A DNA stretch of 64,000 bases from Urophycis tenuis (Eukaryota > Chordata > Actinopteri > Gadiformes > Phycidae). The DNA is taken from contig JAXIVH010000032.1 in the NCBI GenBank assembly GCA_036785325.1, positions 4,031,417 through 4,095,416 of the forward strand, in the 5' to 3' direction. Both the position numbers and the translations under genes were made by a program. The notes below the pieces were generated by a model. The model was not told the origin of the DNA. It did not search any database and saw only the letters and a program-made list of their open reading frames with translations. Shown here piece after piece: positions 55,501-64,000 of this stretch (positions are counted from its first letter, which is position 1; every line of letters starts with the position of its first letter).

Positions 55501-56240
55501 GACCGTGGCGTGCTGGGTGTAGGATGTGTGCTACAGAACGGCGGGCTCCTCCTCCTGGTCCCTGTGTTGCCTAAAGGGGCCGTGGCTGGAGGTCCTGCTA
55601 CAAAACGTCTGCTCGGTCTGCGTCCTGAGTCAAGTCGTTCAGTTTGGCTGCTGGGGTGGTTCAGTTTAGATGTGCGAGGTTAGAGTGGTTTAGCTAACGG
55701 TTGTGTAAGTGTTGATGGATGCTCGTGTTTTAGATCAGGGCAAGCATCTTGCTCAGCGGGGGAAGTGGATAGCTGATCTACCGCCACACTGACCCTGCGT
55801 GTTTCTGTCTCTACAGCTACTGCTGCTGCCGCCGTGGCCCCAGCCAAGCCGGCCGGTGGAGAGGTGTTCGCTGGTGAGTAGTCTGGCTCACGAGGCCCTC
55901 GCTAGATAGTCCTGCTCCACGGGAAACGTGGGAGAATCAATGTGTTTGTGACAAAATGGACCCCTACCTGTTGACAACCTGTGTCAAAAATCGTAGAGTT
56001 GTGAAATAGGAAATGGTCCATTTACACAAATCCCTTTGCAGCAGTGGAGCCCCTACATTGTCAGGTGTTTGTGTACAGCAACCCCTCCTCGGGTGTGTGA
56101 ACCCGAGGTTATCAGGTCCTGATTCCTGTCTTGTTGTTGTTGCAGAGGACTGGAGTGCCCAGCCCGCCACAGAGGATTGGTCTGCAGCCCCCACCGCGCA
56201 AGCCCCAGAGTGGGGCGGGGCCACAGCTGATTGGTCTTAA
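52463..56240 (+). CDS. rpsa: 40S ribosomal protein SA (RPSA, laminin receptor precursor), full gene span
   Basis: Component of the 40S ribosomal subunit (uS2 family) needed for 18S rRNA processing; the vertebrate protein has also been reported as a laminin receptor. Coding segments 52463-52595, 53087-53205, 53754-53999, 54488-54616, 55082-55241, 55817-55873 and 56146-56240 join in frame to 312 aa. [20 protein letters not shown] begins the globular uS2 domain, and the C-terminal tail carries EDWSAQPA/TEDWSAAP repeats and ends ADWS. An extra Ala/Pro exon (55817-55873) makes it longer than human (295 aa). Every intron from 2 to 6 contains an H/ACA-type snoRNA candidate; mammalian RPSA also hosts snoRNAs (SNORA6, SNORA62). 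Confidence 0.97.
52806..52940 (+). ncRNA. H/ACA snoRNA candidate, family A copy 1 (rpsa intron 2)
   Basis: 135 nt in sense orientation. A first hairpin is closed by GCACAC/GTGTGC, then comes an H box ACAGCA (52868-52873), a second hairpin, and an ACA box (52935-52937) three nt from the end. Two close copies lie in introns 4 and 6. It would guide pseudouridylation or rRNA processing after release from the spliced intron. The name of the mammalian counterpart is not assigned. Confidence 0.8.
53087..53205 (+). CDS. rpsa: rpsa exon 3 (aa 45-84)
   Basis: Encodes VYIINLRRTWEKLLLAARAI and VAIENPADICVISSRNTGQ. 39 codons after the split Gly codon, phase 0. Confidence 0.97.
53538..53672 (+). ncRNA. 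H/ACA snoRNA candidate, family B copy 1 (rpsa intron 3)
   Basis: Stem pairing GCAC/GTGC, an H box ACAGTA (53594-53599), a 3' hairpin with GGCGCT/AGCGCC and CCCCG/CGGGG pairings, and an ACA box at 53667-53669 with three nt after it. The 5' hairpin block shares GTTAAAACCTC and ACTGACGTTGGT with the intron 5 sequence. Ends are approximate by a few nt at the 5' side. Confidence 0.7.
53754..53999 (+). CDS. rpsa: rpsa exon 4 (aa 85-166)
   Basis: Encodes RAVLKFASATGATTFHGRFT, FREPRLLIVTDPRADHQPLT and YVDIAIPCNNK, the core of the uS2 fold. 82 codons, phase 0. Confidence 0.97.
54151..54285 (+). ncRNA. H/ACA snoRNA candidate, family A copy 2 (rpsa intron 4)
   Basis: 135 nt, H box ACAGAA at 54213-54218, ACA box at 54280-54282. 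It differs from copy 3 (55471-55605) by a single base (GCAGGC versus GCGGGC) and from copy 1 at roughly a dozen sites. Confidence 0.85.
54488..54616 (+). CDS. rpsa: rpsa exon 5 (aa 167-209)
   Basis: Encodes SHHSVGLMWWMLTREVLRMR and GTISREHPWDVMPDLYFYRD plus PEE. Human has GAHSVGL at the exon start. 43 codons, phase 0. Confidence 0.97.
54882..54977 (+). ncRNA. H/ACA-like snoRNA candidate, family B copy 2 (rpsa intron 5), diverged
   Basis: It shares GTTAAAACCTC and ACTGACGTTGGT with the intron 3 copy and ends in CTACATGT with an ACA at 54972-54974. It is shorter (about 96 nt), and no good H box follows the first hairpin. It may be a degraded or restructured copy. Confidence 0.45.
55082..55241 (+). 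CDS. rpsa: rpsa exon 6 (aa 210-263)
   Basis: Encodes IEKEEQAAAEKAVGKEEFQA, EWTAPTAEFAQAEVADWSEG and VPSVPIQQFPP. The start of the acidic C-terminal tail; ends one base into a Gly/Ala codon. Confidence 0.96.
55471..55605 (+). ncRNA. H/ACA snoRNA candidate, family A copy 3 (rpsa intron 6)
   Basis: 135 nt, H box ACAGAA at 55533-55538, ACA box at 55600-55602, one base different from copy 2. Flanks differ, so the duplicated segment is close to the snoRNA itself. Confidence 0.85.
55817..55873 (+). CDS. rpsa: rpsa exon 7, extra Ala/Pro-rich exon (aa 263-282)
   Basis: 57 nt between CTCTACAG and GTGAGT, encoding ATAAAAVAPAKPAGGEVFA in phase 1/1. Human RPSA has no counterpart; skipping it would keep the frame, so it could be a cassette exon. 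Confidence 0.88.
56146..56240 (+). CDS. rpsa: rpsa exon 8, stop (aa 282-312)
   Basis: Encodes EDWSAQPATEDWSAAPTAQA and PEWGGATADWS, then TAA. The E/TDWS repeats are the C-terminal signature of the metazoan protein. Confidence 0.97.
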
Positions 56241-56285
56241 AGTGATGATGTCACTAAGCAAAAATAAAAACAGGGTTTTGTTTTT
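56241..56285 (+). other. rpsa: rpsa 3' UTR
   Basis: Very short, with AATAAA at 56263-56268 only 23 nt after the stop codon, typical of ribosomal protein genes. Confidence 0.8.
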
Positions 56286-58480
56286 GTACCAAACTTGACT
56301 TGATGTATTTTGTTTGTGCTCATCCTCTCAGTGTGTTGGTATTGCCAAGGGGTCATTTCAGCCCAGCCAGGTGGACCAGTCAGTGTATTTATTTACCTGA
56401 TGGGTCATTTCAGCCCAGAGTGGGCTGTTGGCAAGCTATTTATACTATTGAATGTGTCTGTTTCCTTTACGGTGCCTTTTGAAATTGTGCCAGCATGGAG
56501 TGATTGGCACCATTTGATCAAAACGTGGACATTAAAGAATAATTAAATCAACATTTCAAAAATCAAATGCAGACCAGGCATTAATCACGAGGGTACATAA
56601 AACTCCAGGAAGTTGGTTTATTTCCACTGCAGGTTGCATTGCAAGTGGAATTTATTTAATTGTTTTTTTTGGCAAGTGTCTTGGAAGTCTTGTTCCTAAC
56701 GTGCTAATGTGAGGGCCGACGCGCCTGCTTATGTACGCCAACTTCACTGATGGCCATGGAGGAAACACAGCCAATACTGACTCCTGTTGGAGGCGTCTCC
56801 CACGGTGAACAAACTTCAAACATTTGGCAGCCACACCTACAGACTAACTCAAGTTGGTGTTTGGTAGTGGTCTGGATCAGTGTTGGTGTGAAATGGCGGC
56901 AGCAGTGGGCTTACTAGTAGTCCTAACTAATGTCTCCCATGACTAGTGGTATTCAACCTGTGTGCTGCAGCCAGACAACTCGACTTGTTTAATTTATTTG
57001 ACTGCTGAAAATAGGAGTGTTGTTTTGATGGAGAACAAAATGGCATCAAAACACTACCACAACGCAAGATGATTCTCCTCGTCTTAGGGCCGACCCCCAG
57101 AGTTAGGTGGACCCCTGCTCGTCCTCTGTTAAAACAACCTGGTGAGGGCCCTAACAAACGCACCCATCACAAGGGTGATCCATTTACGTAGTTGAGATTT
57201 TCATGTAAGAACTGAGTGACGTGCAGTGATTTTTAGACCGACATACATTAAGAATGTCAAGGTGCAGATAGAGTATCGGGTGAGTGGCCTCATTGCAGGT
57301 GTTTCCTGCACTTGAGGGCCGAGAGACCTGCAGGGAGACCCCCGCCCACAACACACTTCCTCCCAACACATTCATCACGGGTACAGTTACAATACGATGT
57401 GGCTAACCTCAGAATACTGCTACAAGGTCGGTACTACAAACCTGCATCCTATGTACCATAGGATAGGTTAAATGCAGATAATCTCATTCCCATATCTAAA
57501 ATACTGAGAATGACCAATAAAGACCGAAAGGTCCTCTCTTCTCTACTACAGTACTCTGCGACAACAAGGTACATCCTGGCCTAGGTTAGGGCTACATTAC
57601 ATACAGTACAATGTACGTCCTGGCGTCAGGTTAGTATTGCTTCCACAATGGACTAAATTACTGCACCTTAGTGAAGTTTTGAGGCACAATTGCCCGTCGC
57701 TTCACTTTGCGTATAAACTCATAAATGCACAATGCAGCGACACCAAGCGATATACGTTTTCACTTTCTGCCTCTACCCCGAGATCTGCGGTGTTAACCCC
57801 TGCGGGAGGGTAACAGACTTTAGGGCGTGGTTGGCTCACGCTCACGTCCGACTTTACGAGCTCGTCACTAGTCCAAGTTAATACCGACACACAACCATCT
57901 GGAAGAGGTGATACGGGAAGTCTCTCGGCCTCATGTAACGCCGGATGTTTGAACAAGAGGAGTTTTATTTTGAAAGTGATAAGATGTTCCTGATATGATG
58001 ACTGCTTGCCTGTAGAGGAATAGTGGCCTTTGTTGGCTGGGTTTCTTTAACCAAATGACGGCATTTGCCAAATCCTGAGGCTCTATCAACACTATCAAGA
58101 TAAACTGTAAAGAAAAACAAAAGACTAATTAGCTACTGCAGATTATTCAATGCCCATATGTTCGTAATTTTATTTCGTAACTTTTAATGTTTATCCAGCT
58201 TTGTTTTTTCCTGTTTAATGCGTTGCTGTTATAATAATTGTTGCTGTTATAATAATTGTTAAACTATTTGACAATATAAGTATATTTACTAGTAAGTATA
58301 TCTATTTCGTAATATAAAAAATTTCCCCAATGTAAATGTGTAAATGTATTTCCATTTGTACGGTTTTCTACATTGAACGTCAATCACTAACGTCAACAAT
58401 ATGTAGTTATCTATATATAAAATAGGACGTATACTGTTTACGATACATATTGTTTACATTTTTATTTGGTATTTTTTATT
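56286..58480. other. Intergenic region rpsa-ubn2
   Basis: About 2.2 kb without a supported gene. It includes a duplicated GGGTCATTTCAGCCCAG motif (56350, 56403) and a tandem 20-bp duplication GTTGCTGTTATAATAATT (58224-58262). Confidence 0.5.
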
Positions 58481-58579
58481 TTAAAGGCACTTCTACGCTT
58501 CGAAATCTGTCTCGTGGTTCTGGTTGCGCTCGAGTCCCCGTCAAAACATCCCGCGTGAAGGAGAACAATTGTTTTTTCC

Positions 58580-59040
58580 ACATTCGCGCTTGTCGGTGAA
58601 GTGGGCGTGTCTCCGGGGGCCTTCCGGCCCCGTAATTGGACGAAAAACATTCTCTTTCTCCTCCGTTTCCGCTTTCTTTGCTCAATCCCCGCCCAATCCC
58701 TGAATAATGATAATAATGATCAAGATGGCTACTACGGATGCCTCCTTGCGGTAACCAGCCCATAATTTCATGGATCAACATCCAAAACTACATTTTGCCG
58801 ACTATTTCACCCCTTGCATGTCACAGAGGAGTTACACGTGGAGCTACTGCATGGATTGATACGACATTGACGGTGATAAAAGTCATTGTGTTGCCTGCAG
58901 CACAAATAATCTGAGAAATATAGAGCTAGCCCAGGCAACTAGCTACAAGCTGTAGTTGTCCACCATCTCCAGTTTTAGCTGTAGAGCCACTTGAAGTGAG
59001 CCTCGTTGTGATCGGGGCGGAGAGAACACGGTCGTTTCCG
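58580..59040 (+). promoter_or_regulatory. ubn2: ubn2 promoter and 5' UTR region
   Basis: GC-rich stretch with an inverted CCAAT (AATTGG near 58634-58639), a CCCAAT motif near 58693 and AAGATGGC at 58722-58729, a YY1-type site often found at transcription starts. The real start and any upstream noncoding exon are not determined. No in-frame ATG precedes 59041 in this exon. Confidence 0.4.
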
Positions 59041-59364
59041 ATGGCAGAACCGAGGAAAGTGCCCTTTGTCACTATCTCGTCTTTCAACGACTCGCCAGCC
59101 TCGGAGTCCAAGAAACGCCGCCGCGAAGATGAAGACGACAGCACGGTTGTTAAAGATGGAGGGGGTGGAGGCGCAGCAGCAGCCGGTTCAGGAGGTGGTG
59201 GTGGCGGCGGAGGAGGAAGTCTGTTCGGTAACGTGAAAGGCGGTGACACGGAGCCGGGGGACAAGAGACCCACGGTCCGCCTCAACCTACCCCTGACCGA
59301 ACCCAACGAACGGGGATCGGCAGAGTTTAACTACACAGAACTGGTCCAGTCAACTTTAACTCAG
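59041..59364 (+). CDS. ubn2: ubn2 exon 1 (aa 1-108)
   Basis: Starts at the first in-frame ATG; an upstream GTG in the same frame was not used. Encodes MAEPRKVPFVTISSFNDSPA, the basic SKKRRRED, a Gly/Ala tract and RPTVRLNLPLTEPNERGSAE, the start of the HIRA-binding N-terminal region. 108 codons, phase 0. Confidence 0.92.
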
Positions 59365-62300
59365 GTAAGAAGCGAGTGAAGAATAGCCCACCGTGAACAA
59401 AAGGCCTAGCAATAGGTGTCCTTGGCATCACTCTGTGCACGCACACGTTCCTCCACCGTGCACGTAGACCCGGTAGCATCTCTACTGTAGTAACCCTTTA
59501 GTGACCATCAGTAAAGTCACCGGTTTTGAAAGTTGCTCATCATTTTGATGTGTGTTTGGTTAACACGTGGACAAATGAGGAAGCTTTGAAAAGTGAACTT
59601 GATTGCAGTTATACTGACTTTAGTTCGTGTCAACCTCTCTTAAGTTAGATTTGTACTGTGAATATGAGAAAAAATAAATGGTGGTTAATCATAATCGATA
59701 TGTGTCAAATAGTTTTAGATTAATTTAAAAATAAAATGTAATTTGTATATATTTTTATATAATTTCTTTGTTTCAACAGTTTTGGAAGGGAAAGACATTG
59801 GGGCAGCACTAACTGACCTGTTGACTTTGTGTTTGTGTGTGTGTGTGTGTTCCTCAGGTAAAACCCAAAGCTTCTGTCGTCTGTAAAGGGCTGACTCCGC
59901 CCCTTGACCCCAGTGACCCCTTCGCCGACGACGACAGAGAAAGGCGAGAGGTGGAAGAGCTCGCCAAGAAGTTTGAGAGCAAATATGTACGTTTAGTGCT
60001 TAACGAGATGTTGCATCAGACACAAAGCCAGTCCAAGGAGGGCTGTCGGTGGTGTTTTGCTGCCAATGTTTTGATGTGTCATTAAAGTTGTGTTTTTTTG
60101 GCTGTTCTTTCAGGGCGGTGCTCCAAAGAAGAAGAAGCGGGATAGGTTGCAGGATTTGATTGACATTGGTTACGGCTACGATGACACAGACCCCTTCATA
60201 GATAACTCGGAAGCTGTGAGTACATAGATGTGTATATATATATGTATTTGTTTTAATATCAAATGTATGAACGTACGCCCGCTCTACATTTGAAATTCCG
60301 TTGTGCTGTAATTTTCTTGTTCATTTCCCGAACCGTAACCACCAACCAAACCTAACCCGTCCTGATGTTTTCCCTAAACCAAAGCATTTGTAAAACACCA
60401 CTGCTTCGGTCCAAGGTGATTTACAAGTGAGGCTGATTATAGCGTTCAATACAAATTAAAGCTTTTATTTAAAATGGATATAAAAAGAGAAATGTCTATC
60501 AAACAACTGCTCCCATTTAAACGTCTGTGTCTGTGATTGGTGTGTCACAGCATCATCTTCTGTTAGAATGTTTAGTATCACAATCCAAGTCATGAATCCA
60601 GAAAAAACACTTTTTGAGCAGGAATACAGAGCGGGTGTCAGATCCACAGGGAAGAGGCAGCAGACTCTAGAGATAATTTAAAAAAAAAAAGTTTTAAATG
60701 TCTTGGTTCTGACATATTGCTCCATACGCTGTAGACTCCGTCTGAACGTAGAACGTTCTCTGATGGTACGGTAGGTCAATTAGTAACAGCGTAGGGAAAA
60801 CAAAATGTGCCAGAGAGCTCCTTTGAACTGAATCAATTGATTGTCTTTGCAATCCTTATTTTGAATTATCATCAAGAAATTTTGAGTTTTGTATTTTTAT
60901 TTAGTCTCATTATACCCCTTGGAATTTTGAACGTAAAATTCACTCTGGACCTGGATTTCTTTGCATTTTGCATTTCTGGTATAAGTGTCCCACTTTCAAA
61001 AGCTCAGCCACCAAAGTGGTTAACACAGGACAAAAATTAACCACAACATAAGTCAATCCCTTTAATTCAGTCAGTGAACTTTTTGATCGCAAATTTCCAC
61101 AAGCTTACTGGACAGTAGCTAAAGGAATCCGATATAGATGAGTAGTTATCGTGTTTTTAAGTAGCTGGATGAAATGCGGGCCCAGGAGTCGAAGTGGTCC
61201 TAATGAGGTTCCCCCTCCCGTCTCTCCCCGTGGCCAGTATGACGAGCTGGTGCCCGCCTCCCTCTCCACCAAACACGGCGGCTTCTACATCAACATCGGC
61301 ACGCTGCAGTTCAGACCGGCCTCCGACTCGGAGGGGGAGGAGCCTAATGCAGAGACCATTCACTTCAAGGTGGGTGCACCCCGACTGGCCGCCTGCCACG
61401 CAGAACGGCGTGTCATGTATGCAGGAAGCGTGTTCACAAACAGTTAGGATGTTTCTTTGACACAGACTCGACAGTAGGCCAGGTTGATCATTACTCGACA
61501 GTGTCCTTCAGTTTGATTTTGGTGTCAGCCAAACTGTTTTTTTGGCAACTTATTTGTTTGTCGAAGAGTCATTTCATATTTTTATTTAAAAAAAATTCTG
61601 TATGTATCCAAAAGTTTATCCGACATTGCGTTCTGGTTTAAAAGGTAAATGGATAAAGATTCCCCAATGTTATGTCCTTGCCATGCTAAATTATACCATA
61701 ATACAGTCAAGTATTAGTTAGTGCAGTAACTATATGACTAAATATCAGATATTAAACATGGTTCTTCTCCACCGAGCTGTTGTTGGGTGAGTTGTGGCCT
61801 GACGGTCACACCTGCTGATCGAACCCGTGTCTCTGGAACAGAAGGTGAAGGACGGCGAGGAGCGCGCCATCAAGAAGAGACGGAAAAAGCCAGATGGCGT
61901 CAACATGGAGGACAAGAAGCCCAAGAAGAACCGAGTGACCAAGCAAGGGTGAGGGGGTGAGGGGGGGGGGGGGGGGGGGGGGGGGGTGCTCCTGTCCTCT
62001 GTGAGGGTGGAGGAGGATGTTGTGATGGGTGGCGGTTGGATGTTGAATGTTTCTGGGATCACACCCCAACATCAGCATGTGTCTACCTCGTAGGCATCCT
62101 TCAACGAGATGTGCTCGTTAATGGCGTCCCAAACGGCTGGAGGGTCCTCCCCTGGACTCTGTTACACTGTGGCCCTCCCACTCACACGTGCTTAGCCGCT
62201 ATTTCAGAGTCATGGGGCGAAATATTAAAAAAATACTGTACTACTCCATAGACCAATGACAACCCAGGTAACGGGGGACATTTCTTCGGTTCCTTTCTGG

Positions 62301-63904
62301 CGTGACGTGAGGCACGGAGGTCGCGTCGAGGCCGCCGGTCGACACGGTGCAGAAAACGCCCGCTGTGCAAAACCCCCGTGTCCGAACTGTGTCGGTTGTG
62401 TCCCCAGAGTGTCGGCGCTGAACCTCCACCGGCCCGAGAAGAAGAAGAGGAAGAAGCTGATGAAGGACTCCATCCAGCTGGCCAACATGCTGCGTCGCAA
62501 GAAGCACGTGCCGGGCGCGGCCGGCATGCTGCCCATGAGACCCAAGGCGCCGCACGGCCCCGGGGCCGCCACCGCCGCCGCCAACCACCACAACAACAGC
62601 AGCAGCGGCAACGCCAACGCATCCACGCTGCTTGGCGGGCTGCCCAAGGTCACCGGGGGCAACGACTTTGTCGTGGCCAACCTGGCGGCCGACCCGACGG
62701 TGATGTCGCTGCTGGGCGCCGCCAGCGACAACACGGACATGCTGCAGGACCTGATCGGGGACCTGGACTTCGCCATGCTGGACTCCCCGGGCAGCCCGGG
62801 TCACGGCGAGAACGGGGGCGGGGCGGGGGCGGGGCTCAAGGCGGCGGGCGGCGTGGGGGTAGTGGCCCAGCTGCTGTCGTCGCCCCCGCTGCCCGGCGGG
62901 CTGTCGGCCCCCCTCATCAAACGCATCGAAGACCTGCGGGCGGTAAGGGTCACATGATCACCCCCCCCCCGTCCCCAGACCCCGCTGACTTCCACTGGTT
63001 TTTAAGCAGACTGCCTCTTTTTAGAGAACCCCAATGAAAGAAATTGCTTATCAAGTATTATGTTTTGTATCTGCTTGGAGCCTGTGAGGTGGTGACACCC
63101 CGGTTCAGAGGCACGGGCGGGCATTAGCGGAGGTTTGGCAGCGAAAGGAATGAGAATTAGATGTTGCCGTGGCAACAGGAGCTGTGATGGAGAAGAGGTT
63201 GAGGTGAAAAAGGGCCAACTGTTTCCAGGTGTGAGATGAGGCTCTTGTTACAAGCTGTGTGTGAATACACAACATTTCGGTCGTCCTCTCTGTTCGCCGG
63301 GTGTCAGCCGATTGGAGCATTGCGAGATGTGGCAGTGGGCCTGAGTTTGTGTAGTTTCCCCCCCCCGGCACCTTCTGAAATTGTAAAACTGTCTCCGGCT
63401 CTGGGCAGGCGTCCCGCCAGTTCGACCAGGAGGGCCGGAAGAAGTTCTTCACCCTGGACATGAACAACATCCTGCTGGAGTGAGTGTGGTTGCACCCGTT
63501 CTTCTCTGACCCTGGTTTACCCAACGTTGAGCCACCCCTGAGCCTTTCCTGTTCTGGTTCTGTGGTGTCCCCCTCCCCCACTCTTTTTCTTTTTGATGAA
63601 GTAAGCTTAATTTGCACCTGCATCATGAAGAAATCGGGGTGCATCTCCATTCACTGCTGCGTAGTTGAGTAGCATAATTAGCGTCATTTCATCCACTAGT
63701 CCTTGATAAACTCCTCAGTCAGGCTTTATCTAAGAGTCTGTGTGTGTATGTGTGTGTGTGTGTGTGTGTGTCAGTATTGAGCTGCAGGTACAGGAGCAGC
63801 CCGATGGGGTCCGCTCGGCGGTCTATTCGCACCTGGAGGCCTTCGTCCCCTGCAACAAAGAAGCCCTGCTGAAACGCCTCAAGAAGCTCAGCCTCAACAT
63901 ACAG
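59041..63904 (+). CDS. ubn2: Ubinuclein-2 (UBN2), 5' part, truncated by window end
   Basis: Nuclear subunit of the HIRA complex, which deposits histone H3.3 independently of replication. Eight exons (59041-59364, 59858-59986, 60114-60215, 61238-61369, 61842-61948, 62408-62942, 63409-63479, 63775-63904) give 510 codons; the gene continues past 64000. The N-terminus MAEPRKVPFVTISSF is followed by a Gly/Ala-rich run. The Hpc2-related domain spans about 130-215 (DRLQDLIDIGYGYDDTDPFI, YDELVPASLSTKHGGFYINI). The ubinuclein middle domain begins near 440 with GRKKFFTLDMNNILLDIELQ. UBN2 rather than UBN1 is indicated by MAEPR, IDIG.GYD.TDPFIDNSEA and YSHLEAFVPCNKE. Confidence 0.93.
59858..59986 (+). 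CDS. ubn2: ubn2 exon 2 (aa 109-151)
   Basis: Encodes VKPKASVVCKGLTPPLDPSD and PFADDDRERREVEELAKKFE plus SKY; acidic and charged lead into the Hpc2-related domain. A GT run forms part of the acceptor region. Confidence 0.94.
60114..60215 (+). CDS. ubn2: ubn2 exon 3, Hpc2-related domain (aa 152-185)
   Basis: Encodes GGAPKKKKRDRLQDLIDIGY and GYDDTDPFIDNSEA, the conserved core that recognises H3.3-H4. 34 codons, phase 0. Confidence 0.96.
60385..60435. repeat. Possible dispersed repeat fragment in ubn2 intron 3
   Basis: TCCAAGGTGATTTACAAGTG resembles the TCCGAAGCGACTTACAAAG block of the repeat at 26257. Short and diverged. Confidence 0.3.
61238..61369 (+). CDS. ubn2: ubn2 exon 4, Hpc2-related domain end (aa 186-229)
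   Basis: Encodes YDELVPASLSTKHGGFYINI and GTLQFRPASDSEGEEPNAET plus IHFK. 44 codons, phase 0. Confidence 0.96.
61842..61948 (+). CDS. ubn2: ubn2 exon 5, basic region (aa 230-265)
   Basis: Encodes KVKDGEERAIKKRRKKPDGV and NMEDKKPKKNRVTKQ, a lysine-rich stretch with likely nuclear localisation signals. A G tract (61960-61986) follows the donor within 12 nt. Confidence 0.93.
61960..61986. repeat. Poly-G tract beside ubn2 exon 5 donor
   Basis: About 27 G, 12 nt downstream of GGTGAGG. It could form a G-quadruplex in the pre-mRNA near the splice site; its exact length is uncertain in assemblies. Confidence 0.9.
62408..62942 (+). CDS. ubn2: ubn2 exon 6 (aa 265-443)
   Basis: Encodes SALNLHRPEKKKRKKLMKDS, IQLANMLRRKKHVPGAAGML and a low-complexity stretch rich in Ala, Asn, His and Gly. 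Then DNTDMLQDLIGDLDFAMLDS and PLPGGLSAPLIKRIEDLRA, leading into the middle domain. 178 codons after a split Gly codon; very GC-rich. Confidence 0.94.
63409..63479 (+). CDS. ubn2: ubn2 exon 7 (aa 444-467)
   Basis: Encodes ASRQFDQEGRKKFFTLDMNN and ILL, ending GA| of an Asp codon before GTGAGT. Confidence 0.95.
63739..63771. repeat. (GT)n microsatellite at the ubn2 exon 8 acceptor
   Basis: GT run ending in GTGTCAG, so the acceptor of exon 8 has GT repeats where a pyrimidine tract is expected. Confidence 0.9.
63775..63904 (+). CDS. ubn2: ubn2 exon 8 (aa 467-510)
   Basis: Encodes IELQVQEQPDGVRSAVYSHL and EAFVPCNKEALLKRLKKLSL plus NIQ, ending at CATACAG|GTGGAT. The last 14 nt of the exon belong to the first unit of a 50-bp tandem repeat that continues into the intron. 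Confidence 0.94.
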
Positions 63905-64000
63905 GTGGATATGTTATACCTAACATGTGGTTCTTATCCAGCCTCACCATACAGGTGGATATGTTATACCTAACATGTGGTTATTATCCAGCCTCACCAT
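63891..64000. repeat. 50-bp tandem repeat spanning the ubn2 exon 8 donor
   Basis: Units 63891-63940 and 63941-63990 plus 10 nt of a third, exact 50-bp period with two differences. Each unit begins GCCTCA-CATACAG|GTGGAT, so the exon end and its donor are duplicated at 63955. The array continues beyond the window. Confidence 0.93.

Noticed and set aside
58996..59040. Upstream in-frame GTG start of ubn2
   Set aside because: Vertebrate initiation at GTG is rare; the ATG at 59041 gives MAEPR, which matches ubinuclein-2.
62225..62804. Antisense frames of 183-187 codons
   Set aside because: They are the reverse complement of GC-rich ubn2 exon 6; the sense frame has clear ubinuclein homology and matching splice phases.

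Overview
This is vertebrate genomic DNA, most likely from a teleost fish. The evidence is multi-exon genes with GT-AG introns, closely vertebrate protein sequences, compact intergenic spaces and an RPSA gene with an extra Ala/Pro-rich exon. Dinucleotide repeats and minisatellites are unusually dense, which recalls codfishes, but that is only an impression. All four genes lie on the + strand.

Layout. 1-4150 is repeat-rich upstream sequence with no supported gene. About 4200-45660 is a complete non-muscle myosin II heavy chain gene of MYH9 type, with a noncoding first exon, an 11.6 kb first intron and 38 visible coding exons. A 200-nt assembly gap (20099-20298) hides the exon that should encode the ATP-binding P-loop; counting it, the protein is about 1,953 residues. 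About 46900-50585 is slc25a38, the mitochondrial glycine carrier (7 coding exons, 285 aa). About 51855-56280 is rpsa, the 40S ribosomal protein SA (312 aa), whose introns hold at least four H/ACA-type snoRNA candidates and a fifth weaker one. From 59041 to the window end is the 5' part of ubn2, a subunit of the HIRA H3.3 chaperone complex (8 exons, 510 codons), truncated by the window edge. slc25a38 and rpsa are also neighbours in mammals; the myosin and ubinuclein genes lie elsewhere in human.

The genes do not form one pathway. They cover actomyosin contractility, mitochondrial glycine import for heme synthesis, translation with snoRNA hosting, and histone deposition.

The most unusual structure is a set of minisatellites built on splice junctions. 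The intron after myosin exon 37 consists of a 39/36-bp array that begins on the 5' splice site and stays open in the exon's reading frame for 175 codons, followed by a 43-bp array that runs into the 3' splice site. Donor-containing repeats also follow myosin exon 38 and ubn2 exon 8, and more weakly myosin exon 30. Other notable points are a 21-nt candidate loop-1 microexon, a one-base frame problem at the exon 3 donor, duplicated intronic snoRNAs in rpsa, and two well-bounded non-autonomous DNA transposons.
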